In this document: one piece after another, positions 49,401 through 57,100 of the stretch
Position numbering within the stretch: the first letter of the stretch is position 1
How the letters are laid out: the number at the start of each line of letters is the position of its first letter
Translations under genes and position numbers: made by a program
Notes under the pieces: generated by a model
Databases searched by the model: none
What the model was told of the DNA's origin: nothing
Seen by the model: only the letters and a program-made list of their open reading frames with translations
Assembly: GCA_027627225.1 (NCBI GenBank)
Contig: CM051030.1
Span: forward strand, 20,231,105-20,295,104
Direction: 5' to 3'
Source: Congeria kusceri
Taxonomy: Eukaryota > Mollusca > Bivalvia > Myida > Dreissenidae
DNA length: 64,000 bases

Positions 49401-52400
49401 CTTACCAGACTCAAGCACTCTAACAGGTTCCCAGTTGAGTGTTGCAGACATCCAACCTTCGCTATGTGGCCAGTACAGACTGCAGGTCTCGAACACCATG
49501 ACACCAACAGTGGGCGCAGCTGTCACTGGGACCAACAGTACAACGATAGCGGTAGATGTACAATGTAGGCAGTATGGATTATGTATATGCAGGTCAATTT
49601 TTGGAATGACATCCGTCCAAAACAAATCTAAACAATGCTTGTCATTTGTTTGATTTGTTGATGCTATACTATATGATTTTAATCAATAAATTGTGTTAAT
49701 AAATAGACAGTTTGATTATGTTTGCAATTTATATAAAGCTCCGTATTGAACAAAAAGAAAACAAACAAAAACATGTGCATACACTACTTAATGTTACTGA
49801 GATTAATAATAATAATGATAATAATAATAATAATAAACACCAACATGCATACATGACGAAACCAATCTAAAACTGATATATAAATATTATTAAGTAGGTT
49901 TTGTAGTTATTTTAGTTTGCTTTTATTCGTTATTAACCTAGTTAAAAAAAAGCAATACACTCACACTAATACATTAAAATACATTTATCATTAGCACATT
50001 GCTTTAAACGAGTGAAGACAATTATGCAGTTTGACAGTGAAAGAGTTCACGGAATTTAACTCTTACATTGTCTTACCATGACCGGAAATCTATAGTGTTG
50101 CTCTGATTCTGTAAGACCACTCATGTTTGCGTTACCTACATAAATGCCATTGATCTAACAATGTCCATACTAGCATGAAACAAGTGTACGACGTTCGTGA
50201 CGGTCGCGTTTGTTTTCATATACAGTACATGTATGCCTCTATTTCAGATCCGCCATCAGCGCCGACATTCAAGATTGGCAATGTAACCGTTTTTGGTACA
50301 ATTGGGATAATTGCTGGCAACACTCTTACAATTAGCTGTTACAGTCAAAGTAATCCTCCTCCGACATCGTACTCGTGGACTCCTGGTGGAGCTAGAAACA
50401 GCGCTGATCTAGTACTCAGTAACGTTCAGAATCCGGAAAGTAATGGTCCATATACATGCACAGCGGAAAACACCATGACTACAACAGGGGATAAGTATGT
50501 AACAGCACAGTCGAGTTCCATCGCGAACATAGCAGTGTTGTGTAAGTAAATATGCAGTAACTAAATATGTGCATGTTGTAAAAATATAGGTTAGCAATAC
50601 CTCAAATGTTATGTTCCAAATAAGCCAACTCAATTGCAATGTAGGGTTGAAACGTCGCCGTCTATGGATAATGCACACTTCACTGTGTTCACGGATGTGT
50701 GCGTCTTACATGAGTATTAGTATACATATAAATACAGATCCACCAGATGATCCAACAATACACATTGGAGATATTACCGGTCATGAAGTACCCGGAAAGA
50801 AATTGGGTGTGGTGTTTGGTGCAACCATAACGCTCGCCTGTCATTCTGACTCCAACCCACCTCCATCCTATTCCTGGCACAATCAGATCTGGGCAGGAAC
50901 AGTGCAACAAAACACCACAATTACCTGCAACGTATCGAACACTATGTACCCCACAACACATGAACCGGTTCCTGGACATAATTCCGCAACTATAAAATTA
51001 TATGTGTTATGTGAGTAGATGTTAATTGTATACAGAATTGTATATTATATGCATTTATTATTGATAAAAGGCTGACCATTGATTATTCTTTTTCCGCAGC
51101 GGAAATTGTAAATGTTCGTTAATGTATCAAATAAAGTATTTCCTTCAATATATTATAAAATCGTGCTTATATGATAAAGTCAAACATATTTAGTATCGTA
51201 CTTTGTTTATAACCTATTGTATTGTTTTGTTCAATATCGTAGATGAACCTGAACAATCAACATACTTCTATGTCATAAACGAAACGATAACAGAAACAAC
51301 AGTGGTTGTGACTTGGCTGCCGACATTTAACGGCGGTTTGTCACAAACATTTCAACTGCAATACCGTGCATTGTCACAAGATTCATTGACTACTCGTACG
51401 TTTAACGAGACAAATTGTTTCGAACCGATGTATGCGATGATAACAGGACTTTTAAGTGGAATTGAATACCAAGTGGAGTTATTTGCATTCAATGCAAACG
51501 GTAATTCAACGCCCCTCAGCAAGACATTCAGAACTTCGATGCCCAATAATAAAGGTATGAAAGTTTCCCTGATTCGTATGGATTCGTTTTCCATTAACGT
51601 ACACGGTATTCCAAACAGTTAAGATGTGCAGTCAAGAGGAATACTAATTATATGTTCCTTATAGTATGCCAGAATAAATTAATACACTAGTGCTCCGTGT
51701 TACGCTACAGAATCATTGCATGCATACTCTGGTAGAAGATGTACATACTTTATTACAGACGACACAACGACCGCGAAAGATACCGGTGTTCCGGTTGCAG
51801 GAATTGTTGGTGGAATACTATCGGCATGTATACTCATAGTTATTGTCTCGACTGTGGTTTGTCTGAGAAGAAAATATGACGTTAGATGTCTCTTGACACG
51901 CAAAGGTAATTTAGTCACGCTGTCCTTGTACAATGTTGTAAATGCACATGCGTACGCAATATATTTATATTTATTCTTGTTTTGTTTAATGACCGAGTCT
52001 GTAGGCATTCTTTCATAACATCGTTAATACTGAATGTGGACGCTATCTAACAATACATGTATATTGCTCAGTATAACAAAATAGCATTATATAATTATCG
52101 TCTTTGAATTCAACATAGTGTACACAATATAGCACTAATTACTAGGGATTGCAAAACTATTCGAATATTCGATTTAATTATCGTTATTTGAATAGTTAAA
52201 ACGCTATTCGAATATTCGCAAATTTGTATTGCTTTTTAAAGCATTATTTTTTGATTGTAGAAAGCAGTTTTTGTTCAATCTAAAAGCAGTATTTCACCTG
52301 TAGATACATATTTCACCAGTAGATACATTACACCGTGTTTTCAAAAGATTACCCTCGTGTCATGTGTCTGACAAAGATATTGAATATACGGGTCCTGTCA

Positions 52401-54044
52401 GTGGTCAGCGTCTAGTTGCCAGTACTACACAATTACAGCGGACATTATAAAGCCGTAACATTTCACCTGTAATTAAACATGTAAAAAAAATTAATAAAGC
52501 AAATAATTACTTAAGTGAGATCAGCCATTTGGCAGTCATTATAGACGAGAAATGCTGCTCAAATTCGCCGATAAACATATATGATCATCGACACGTGTCC
52601 AACTTGATAAAAAATATGTGCATTGTAAATTATTGCCAATATTCTTAATTAAAAAACACTTAACATGGGACTTCAGTAGTTTATTGTTAATGTCATTAAC
52701 GCATTGATATGATATTGCAATTTGTTAACGAAGATACGGCGAAATTGTGTTCAAAAAAGCTGTAACCTTATTTACATGGTGTCGACTAGGCAATAAAAGC
52801 TTCATGTAGTAAAAATGAATCAATGCGAATATTCGAATATTCGATTCAATGAAAATGCGAATATTCGAATACCGAGTTTAGTATTCGATGCCATCCCTAC
52901 TAATTACATATTGATACCTAACCTTTGTTGTGCCAGCTCACAAAACGCTATTATTGTGTTCCTGTTTTAAATTGTTTTTGATTAAATATTCGATATTAAA
53001 TACACTAACATAAATAATATTTCCGCGATTTGTTTCAGAAAACTTGAAGGAGGGCCACACTAAACCGAGATATTAAACATGTATAACTGTTCCTAGTTGC
53101 GCTATACATTGCTAATTGTATAAAATACTTGTAAGAACAATATGAAATGCGCATGCAAACAACATGCATACATTACAATCATATACAAATTATGTGAATT
53201 TTCCACTATTCGGAACGTTAACATAAGTATATAGTATTAGCATATACATGTATGTTAAGATATATACAATTTAAGGTCTGACAAAACCACTGGCGATGAA
53301 GGTGCGTACACTTCAATTCAGCAGGATTTTGAAGAGAGCAGTCACCGTTATAGCACACCTACATCAATACCCGAGCAACAAATTGTACAAGGTGACGAAA
53401 TGTTAAACACTCAGAAGAGTAAATTATATGAAAATTTGGTTGAGCATGAGGGGTACGGAAATACCACAAAGCGCTCTTGGTGCATGCATGATTTAACAAA
53501 TCATTATTGAAAGGTTTGATAGACATTCACGTTAGTTTTGGATGTGTTACCTAAGTATGACAAAACTTGTCTATATATATTGTAATTTACATATTCCGAA
53601 TATATCCGAATACAGAAACATATTATTGAGTTTCTGCTTCAATCTTTACACCTTCTTCTACTTATTTTGTTTAGTGATCGATTCGCGTCCTTTAAACGTC
53701 ATCTTTTAATGTTTCTTTTGAAGGTCATCCACAACAAAACACGCCTGCTTACGGGTATGTATGTTATGTCGCAATAATTACATGCACATAGTATGTATTT
53801 TATGTGCAATACATACTTTATTAATAACAAATGTGCAATTATAAATTATAAAATATATTTAATCAATGTAAATGTAAAGTATAAATGTAAAACGAAATTT
53901 CCAATTAAACATGGTAATTCTTGTCCATGAATATTGCGTCTGTCATTTTGTTTCAGTTCTCCTGGCACTATCACGTACGAATCACTGAACAGAAGTACAC
54001 AGTCTGTAGAAGAGTATGAAATGATACAGTCGAGTCGTCACTGA
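27640..54044 (+). CDS. Ig/FN3 single-pass receptor with ITIM/ITAM-like tail (11 exons, about 768 aa)
   Basis: Exons: 27640-27697, 38046-38405, 48847-49161, 49268-49564, 50248-50541, 50738-51010, 51243-51554, 51759-51905, 53260-53391, 53724-53754, 53957-54044. Total 2307 nt, frame kept throughout with a terminal TGA. Junction phases are all 1 except the last (2). Order: signal peptide, five Ig domains, one FN3, TM helix, ~99-residue tail. The tail has AYTSI, HRYSTP, PAYGSP, ITYESL (ITIM consensus I-x-Y-x-x-L) and EEYEMI; YESL and YEMI are 9 residues apart, like an ITAM. Such tails recruit SH2 phosphatases or kinases when phosphorylated. A decayed paralogue precedes it at 3.3-9.0 kb. The family is a molluscan Ig-superfamily recognition receptor; ligand and sign of signalling are unknown. 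Weak points: the long introns 1 and 2 and the acceptor at 53259. Confidence 0.75.
28184..28299 (+). repeat. 58-bp direct duplication
   Basis: Two identical copies starting TTGAATACGGCGCAAACATG and ending in TGAATGAATACACTTTTT. The GTTGAATACGGCG start is the molluscan SINE tail motif also seen at 24210. In intron 1. Confidence 0.9.
28475..28548 (+). repeat. tRNA-like sequence (SINE head or tRNA pseudogene)
   Basis: TTTAGCGGCGCGGTTAGAAC (A box), CCGCCTCACACGCCGAGG (anticodon-arm-like) and GGGTTCAATCCCC (B box) are in tRNA order and spacing. The acceptor stem does not pair well and no 3' body was recognised. Confidence 0.5.
28549..29427. other. Intron 1 sequence, nothing recognised
   Basis: AT-rich. 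29248-29330 carries a block rich in CATATGG/CCATATG palindromes (TTTCATATGGGTCC, TATATGGGAACCATATGAGG), a repeat-like motif. Confidence 0.4.
29428..29471 (+). repeat. (GCAG/GGCA)n microsatellite
   Basis: Imperfect run of GCAG units. Confidence 0.9.
29472..31619. other. Intron 1 sequence, nothing recognised
   Basis: No coding signal. Only short unframed ORFs. Confidence 0.4.
31620..31916 (-). mobile_element. tRNA-derived SINE, ~300 bp
   Basis: On the minus strand the head reads GGCGGTTCCGTGGTCTAGTG then GTAACGCGCTGGC (A box), ending with GGTCGCAAGTTCAATCGCC (B box). A (GTGTG..)-complement C-rich run and a body with GGTGCAGTGTACCAGGTGCT and TTCACTCCCGGCAC follow. Length and layout fit a Pol III SINE. 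The paired ORFs over it are spurious. Confidence 0.65.
31917..33925. other. Intron 1 sequence, nothing recognised
   Basis: AT-rich. A ~65-bp imperfect direct repeat with TATCT(T/A)..AACAATATTGCTCTGCTGCA occurs at about 33119 and 33171. Confidence 0.4.
33926..35090 (+). repeat. ~145-bp tandem repeat element with conserved 3' end
   Basis: Units share ACATTTTTTGCCCAATCTTC, AGAACATTTGT, GAATCTGGGTCATGTGGGGT, CAAAAACTAGGTCACTAGGT and AAAAAGCTTGTTAACACTCT, with anchors near 33943, 34088, 34622 and 34768. The array is split by a 397-bp insertion and ends in AAGTGAGCGACCCAGGGCCA then TTTGGCCCTCTTGTTT. A further piece follows at 37446. Confidence 0.8.
34215..34611 (+). mobile_element. 397-bp hAT-like MITE inside the tandem repeat
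   Basis: Ends are TGTCTCCGAGAAAGACC and, inverted, TGTCTCCGCGAAAGTCG. It is flanked by CTCTAGAA (34207-34214) and GTCTAGAA (34612-34619), a 7-of-8 target duplication. Deleting the element and one flank restores the host repeat unit (AACACTCTAGAAGTCACATT), proving the boundaries. No coding capacity. The 8-bp duplication points to hAT. Confidence 0.8.
35091..35697. other. Intron 1 repeat debris
   Basis: Contains GACTTGTGTCGCATGCAACT (about 35452), which recurs at about 37856 on the other side of the right arm, and AGGTCAAGGTCAAGGTCACA near 35533. No gene. Confidence 0.5.
35698..37428 (-). repeat. Long inverted repeat, right arm
   Basis: Reverse complement of 21886-23777 (see that entry). It lacks the second 173-bp copy and a 7-base ACGCAAA segment, and has scattered substitutions. 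It sits in intron 1 of the receptor between signal-peptide exon and first Ig exon. Confidence 0.85.
37446..37838 (+). repeat. Second piece of the ~145-bp tandem repeat element
   Basis: AAAAAGCTTGTGAACACTCT, ATTTTTTGCCCAATC and a 3' end CCTCAGGTGAGCAACTTAGG then GGCACTTTTGTTT, all as in 33926-35090. It abuts the outer end of the right inverted-repeat arm. Confidence 0.7.
38046..38405 (+). CDS. Receptor exon 2: Ig domain 1 (six-cysteine, V-like)
   Basis: Acceptor TATTTCAG, donor G/GTAAGT, phase 1-1, 120 residues. IQLVCNIS gives the B-strand Cys, ASWWKT the C-strand Trp, and DQWRCSSQN the F-strand Cys. Four further cysteines (SHC, MECSC, VYTC) suggest extra disulphides. It is the longest and most divergent Ig here, consistent with a membrane-distal ligand-binding domain. 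The last codons run SNYFIIQVVG. Confidence 0.8.
38406..40176. other. Intron 2 sequence; tRNA-like SINE remnant near 39530-39605 (minus)
   Basis: No gene seen. On the minus strand 39605-39530 reads TTTAGACAACTGAATGTCGT and GGTTGTAGATTTGAGCCCC, weak A- and B-box-like blocks of a SINE head. Confidence 0.35.
40177..40830 (-). pseudogene. LINE ORF2 C-terminal fragment
   Basis: On the minus strand, first degenerate SSFKYLGIQLLKKTDIG with AFNKQWHST, then after stops an open 121-codon frame: LHLKFCSKILGVRCSANSNA, LYIELGPIPMLI, LKYWIRLLTF and LLDVVKQNWYSNIDNSN. These match the region after the RT domain in the same LINE type as 54.1-57.4 kb (compare VHKKFCKWVLNVKQSTN, LHCELGRY). The RT core is missing and stops are present, so it is dead. 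Confidence 0.65.
40976..41130 (+). repeat. Isolated satellite unit related to 42.9-45.1 kb
   Basis: GCTCTGAATTCGAATATTGC, AGATCTATATTCAGCTATAC and GGCTAATGAGGTCGCTTGAA match the start of the array at 42910 (GCTCTGAATTTACATATTGC, TGCATTCAGCTATAC, GCGAATGAGGTCGAATGTAG). Confidence 0.7.
41131..42904. other. Intron 2 sequence, nothing recognised
   Basis: AT-rich. A 26-bp direct duplication (AAAGGAAATCATAATTATTA...) lies at about 42266 and 42292. GAAAATTTAGAG occurs at about 41248 and 42156. No gene. Confidence 0.4.
42905..45080 (+). repeat. ~120-bp satellite array, about 17 units
   Basis: Units share ACAGACCTGGCTCTGTATTC, AGCTCTGCATTGC, CCTATGAT, AACACATTTGCGTCATACCA and CTACTCGCTGTTA. Anchors of the CTGGCTCTGTATTCAG block at about 43205, 43330, 43452, 43682, 43761, 43883, 44006, 44137, 44470, 44585, 44684, 44935 and 45038. 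Within units the TCTG(C/T)ATTCAGCTCTG phrase is itself repeated with a ~15-base period. Frames across it are artefacts. Confidence 0.9.
45085..45540 (+). repeat. (GGT/GGA)n-rich micro/minisatellite
   Basis: About 450 bp of GGTGGT, GGATGGTGGATG and TTTTGTTTGATGGTGGCGAT blocks, the last repeated at about 45270 and 45363. The long frames on both strands (Gly/Val/Trp one way, His/Pro/Thr the other) follow from the repeat and are not genes. Confidence 0.95.
45541..46336. other. Intron 2 sequence, no gene called
   Basis: A 151-codon frame at 45703-46158 has no recognisable domain, no splice framing and low-information composition. Probably chance or an unknown repeat. Confidence 0.4.
46337..46440 (+). 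repeat. (GTA)n microsatellite
   Basis: About 32 GTA/TAG units with few interruptions. Confidence 0.95.
46446..47060 (+). repeat. Tandem repeat element, 165-210-bp units, with conserved 3' end
   Basis: CATTGTAGAGTTGTCCTCTA at 46446 and 46611, degenerate at 46822, each followed by TTGTTCAAATGATGCCCCTG, GGTCACATGGTTTAT and CTGCAAGGCCCAGAGGT. It ends ACTCAGGTGAGAAGCCTAGG then GCCATCGTGGCCCTCTTGTT, the same 3' module as at 35042 and 37797. Confidence 0.8.
47404..48655 (+). repeat. Bivalve ~160-bp tandem repeat (BIV160-like), about 6 units plus 3' module
   Basis: Same unit as 20660-21345. GGTCAAGGTCA anchors near 47435, 47607, 47773, 47945, 48105 and 48268 give steps of about 165. The array is followed by ~200 bp and the module GCTTCTTTGACAGGTGCATC then TTTGTGACAATTGCACCCTT, which also closes the first array (21340). 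In intron 2 just before exon 3. Confidence 0.8.
48847..49161 (+). CDS. Receptor exon 3: Ig domain 2
   Basis: Acceptor CTTTTCAG, donor T/GTAAGT, phase 1-1, 105 residues. GTLVCKTSGGRP gives the B-strand Cys, IITWFRE the C-strand Trp, and SARIYCNASNG the F-strand Cys. C2/I-set type. It is separated from exon 2 by a 10.4-kb intron full of repeats. Confidence 0.85.
49268..49564 (+). CDS. Receptor exon 4: Ig domain 3 (displaced F-strand cysteine)
   Basis: Acceptor CTTACAG, donor T/GTAGGC, phase 1-1, 99 residues. Starts GPDPPVCTYQG. LNITCTSTSNPP has the B-strand Cys and YRWTLPD the Trp. In the F strand the expected DxGxYxC reads LCGQYRLQVSN: the Cys position is Leu, and a Cys takes the place of the Asp four residues earlier. 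Ends VDVQC-type. Confidence 0.85.
49565..50247. other. Receptor intron 4
   Basis: AT-rich with an (AAT)n microsatellite at 49804-49836. Nothing else seen. Confidence 0.7.
50248..50541 (+). CDS. Receptor exon 5: Ig domain 4
   Basis: Acceptor TATTTCAG, donor T/GTAAGT, phase 1-1, 98 residues. PPSAPTFKIGNVTVFG opens the domain; NTLTISCYSQSNPPP has the B-strand Cys, SYSWTPGG the Trp, and SNGPYTCTAENTM the F-strand Cys. Canonical and closest to exon 6 and to decayed exon a, so these arose by exon duplication. Confidence 0.88.
50738..51010 (+). CDS. Receptor exon 6: Ig domain 5 (shortened)
   Basis: Acceptor AATACAG, donor T/GTGAGT, phase 1-1, 91 residues. PPDDPTIHIGDITG, ITLACHSDSNPPPSYSWH, then only about 16 residues to the F-strand Cys in TTITCNVSNTM. 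Exon 5 has 26 residues over the same interval, so roughly ten residues of the C' to E strands are missing without breaking the frame, along with the DxGxY motif. Confidence 0.85.
51243..51554 (+). CDS. Receptor exon 7: FN3 domain
   Basis: Acceptor ATCGTAG, donor AAAG/GTATGA, phase 1-1, 104 residues. TTVVVTWLPTFNGG has the FN3 B-strand Trp, FQLQYRALSQ the C strand, and ITGLLSGIEYQVELFAFNAN the L..L..G..Y.V...A.N.. signature. Membrane-proximal FN3 after Ig repeats is common in adhesion and recognition receptors. Confidence 0.9.
51759..51905 (+). CDS. Receptor exon 8: transmembrane segment
   Basis: Acceptor TTATTACAG, donor AAAG/GTAATT, phase 1-1, 49 residues. TTTAKDTGVP leads into a hydrophobic run (VAGIVGGILSACILIVIVST) and a basic stop-transfer CLRRKYDVR, giving an extracellular N-terminus and a cytoplasmic C-terminus. 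Confidence 0.9.
52143..52899 (+). mobile_element. 757-bp hAT-like element in the receptor intron
   Basis: Starts TAGGGATTGCAAAAC and ends GCATCGAATACT...-complement (GATGCCATCCCTA), with AT-rich subterminal CGAATATTCG clusters at both ends. It is flanked by a perfect 8-bp duplication, CTAATTAC at 52135-52142 and 52900-52907. The interior has no clear transposase; a short frame with HRVFKRLPSCHVSDKDIEYT may be a remnant. It lies between the TM exon and the tail exons. Confidence 0.8.
53039..53076 (+). CDS. Possible alternative last exon (short tail)
   Basis: A strong acceptor (GATTTGTTTCAG) in the intron after the TM exon. Joined in phase 1 it reads ENLKEGHTKPRY and stops (TAA). Use of this exon would give a receptor with almost no tail and no tyrosine motifs, i.e. 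a non-signalling isoform. It could equally be an unused site. Confidence 0.35.
53260..53391 (+). CDS. Receptor exon 9: cytoplasmic tail part 1
   Basis: Joined to exon 8 at 53259 (GTTAAG/AT) it reads DIYNLRSDKTTGDEG, then AYTSIQQDFEESSHRYSTPT and EQQIVQ, ending CAAG/GTGACG in phase 1. The acceptor has a weak pyrimidine tract. A second acceptor at 53275 would give the wrong phase from exon 8. If the donor is skipped the frame stays open through KSKLYENLVEHEGYG to a stop at about 53508. Confidence 0.6.
53724..53754 (+). CDS. Receptor exon 10: cytoplasmic tail part 2 (31-nt exon)
   Basis: A micro-exon between TTCTTTTGAAG and GTATGT. It encodes HPQQNTPAY between two split glycine codons (phase 1 in, phase 2 out). 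It is the only piece that links exon 9 and exon 11 in frame, which is the main argument for it. Confidence 0.6.
53957..54044 (+). CDS. Receptor exon 11: tail end with ITIM and ITAM-like motifs
   Basis: After a TTGTTTCAG acceptor it reads SPGTITYESLNRSTQSVEE then YEMIQSSRH and TGA. ITYESL fits the ITIM consensus (I/V/L/S-x-Y-x-x-I/V/L). YESL plus YEMI with 9 residues between them resembles an ITAM, whose usual spacing is 6 to 12. Both tyrosines would be SH2-docking sites if phosphorylated. Confidence 0.75.
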
Positions 54045-54119
54045 GTTCGTAGTGTGTTCGTAACGTGGTGCATCGTTGCTCTACCGCGGACCATGCTAGG
54101 ACACAAGTAAGAGCGTATT

Positions 54120-57100
54120 AAAGTGTCTCTCATGGAATGTAGAAGGACTTACTGATGAGAAAAAAACTCTCAAACAATTTTATAAATATTCTTTGTGGAT
54201 ATGACATTATATGTCTAAGCGAAACGCGGATTAATATTAACTCTGCCATTGATGTTAAGGGATACTCAAACCCCTTTCACCCTTATCGAAAATATCAAAA
54301 TCGACGCGCAAAACGATCAAATGGCGGTCTCATTGTTTATCTTAAAGATAGCATCAGAAACGGTGTAACCCTAGCTTAAAACTCAGTAGATTGTATTATT
54401 TGGATTAAACTTGATAAGAATATTTTCAATATGAAGGATAATGTATATGTTTGTTTTACATATATGGCTCCGGAATCACCCCCGGTCCATAACATGTATA
54501 ATGTTTATATTTTCACTCAACTGGAGCAAGATATTTTATTGTTTGAAGACCGTGGGAAAATATTTGTGTCTGGCGACCTAAATTGTAGAACTGGTATTAA
54601 GCCAGATTATATCCAGTTTGATCGCAATATAGGTGAAGATGACGTAATTGTTACTGATACTCCCACGCCTCGGAAATCACGAGATCCCACCTCAAATCAT
54701 TTCGGTGGGTGTCTACTCGATATATGCAAGGCGACAAATCAGCTGATAGTTAACGGTCGATGGCCATGCGACGGGGGTAACTTAACTTGCATGACTCATA
54801 ACGGTACTAGTGTGGTAGATTATTTGTTGACACTTCGTTATAATTTTGATCTGCTTGTCAATTTCACTGTTGGGGATTTTACTACTTTTTCAAATCACGC
54901 GCCACTCTCCTTTTCGTTTAAAATAAATACTGTGTGCCGGAACTCCACTGGAAATTTTAAATCGCGGTATTATAAATTCGATTCAAAACACAAAGACTCG
55001 TTTGTGTGCGACATAACAAATAATTTAGATACTCTAATAAATGATTTTAATATTGAACTCAACGGGAATGGAGATGTAAATAGTCTCACGTCGATATTTT
55101 CGAACTTTTTATGTATTTACGGAAATAAATATTTTGAAAAAAGCTCTGTAAAACGAAATGTTCGTTTTCCTGAGGGGAACAACTCAAAATATTGGCTTGA
55201 TGACGAATGTAAACGTAAACATACCGTATATAAACAAGCTGTTAGGCAATTTAACAACACACTATCGGAAGCAGAGTGATATTATATAATGCGAAAACAG
55301 ATTATAAATATCAATGTCGAAAGTCGAAATATTTCTTTAATCATTCGCGCTGTCGCAAGATGAATGATCTTAGGCGGAAGTCACCCAAAGAATTTTGGAA
55401 AATATTTTGACCGCGAAAAAATACACTGCTGGAGATGATATTTCAAATGAAGAATTTAAAAAATTATTTTAGTAACCTCATGTCTGGCAGTGACAGGCAA
55501 ATTAACGATGAATATTTGGACTTTATCACTCAATTTGATGACAGTCAAGAATTTAGAGCGACGTTCGGGTCACTAGATATTCCAATTTCAGTTGATGACA
55601 TTTTAAAAGCAGTTAAAAGGCTTGGTGTAAATAAATCCCCTTCCATTGACAATGTTTTTTTTTCAATCATATATTAAACTCAATGTCATTTCCACTTGCA
55701 TGGGCCTCAGGCATGATTATCCCTATTCATAAATAAGGTGATAAATCCGACCCAAATAAGTATAGGGGAATTACGCTAACAAGCTGTTTCTCTAAATTGT
55801 TTACCATTCTATAGAATGAGAGACTAAACTCATTGGCAGTTCAGTTCTAATGGATGCTCAATTTGGATTCAAAAACAAATATAGCACTCTCAACCCAGTA
55901 TTTATTTTACATTCGTTGATACAAAGACAAATAACGCATAAGAAAAAATTATATTTATATTATTGTTTTGTGTATTATAGGAAGGCCTATGACTGCATAA
56001 ATTGGAAGCGGCTGTGGTTCAAGCTTATTAAATTAGGAATTGACAGCAAATTAATGTCCGTTGTACGTTCAATGTATAGTGAGGTAAAACTGTGTGTCAA
56101 ACACTTGGGAACATTGATTTCTTTCAACAGCAACCTTGGATTATTCCAAGGGAGAGATAACCTCTCCGATCTGCTTTTCCCTCTACCTAAATGACATTGA
56201 GATGCATTGACAAGAAAATATCGATACATTAATACTGATCAAATCGATATATTTTTACTATTGTTCGCAGTTCTTATATCGGAATCGAAAGATGGTCTAC
56301 AAAAGACTCTTGATAGTCTATGTGCATACTGTCGTCAATGGAATCGCACGGTTAATATAGAGAAAATTAGAAGCATGGTCTTCAGAAAAGGGGGAAGGTT
56401 TGGGGATTAACAACAAATGGATTTATACAAATCAAGAAGTTGAAGCTGTTAACTCGTTCAATTATTTAGGGGTGGTGTTTTCCAATGGCGGCTCCTTCGA
56501 TCAGGCAATGAAAACACTCGCGGGAAAAGGATTTCGATCTCTACATTCATTAATGTCCTTAATTAGAAATAACAATGTGCCAATAAGTATTATGTTTAAT
56601 CTGTTTGATGCATACGTACTATCAGTTTTAAATTACTGCTCAGAAGTTTGGGGTTATGTACTGTCAGAAGTTTTAGAAAGAGTCCATAAGAAGTTCTGTA
56701 AATGGGTATTAAATGTAAAACAGTCTACCAATACTCTTGCATTGCATTGCGAATTGGGTAGATATTTTAGAATGATTACTTATTTTTTTAATCTTCAAAC
56801 TGTTAAACAAGACAATTGTATTTTATATACCATATTAAATGAACAGTTAAATAATATAGATGTAAACAATTCTGGCACAAATTAGGCCTCACAGGTACGT
56901 CATATATTACAGATATCCGGTCTAAATGATATATGGCTCTATCCCGGTTCTCTTAAGATAGAAGCATTCATTCCCATATTAAGAACTCGACTCCGAGATA
57001 TCTATATTAGCAATTGGCGTTCAGATCTAGACCAATCAACGTCTCTAGAGGTATACAGAGAAATAAAACAATCAGCATATATAAGTCTGTTGGAAAATTC

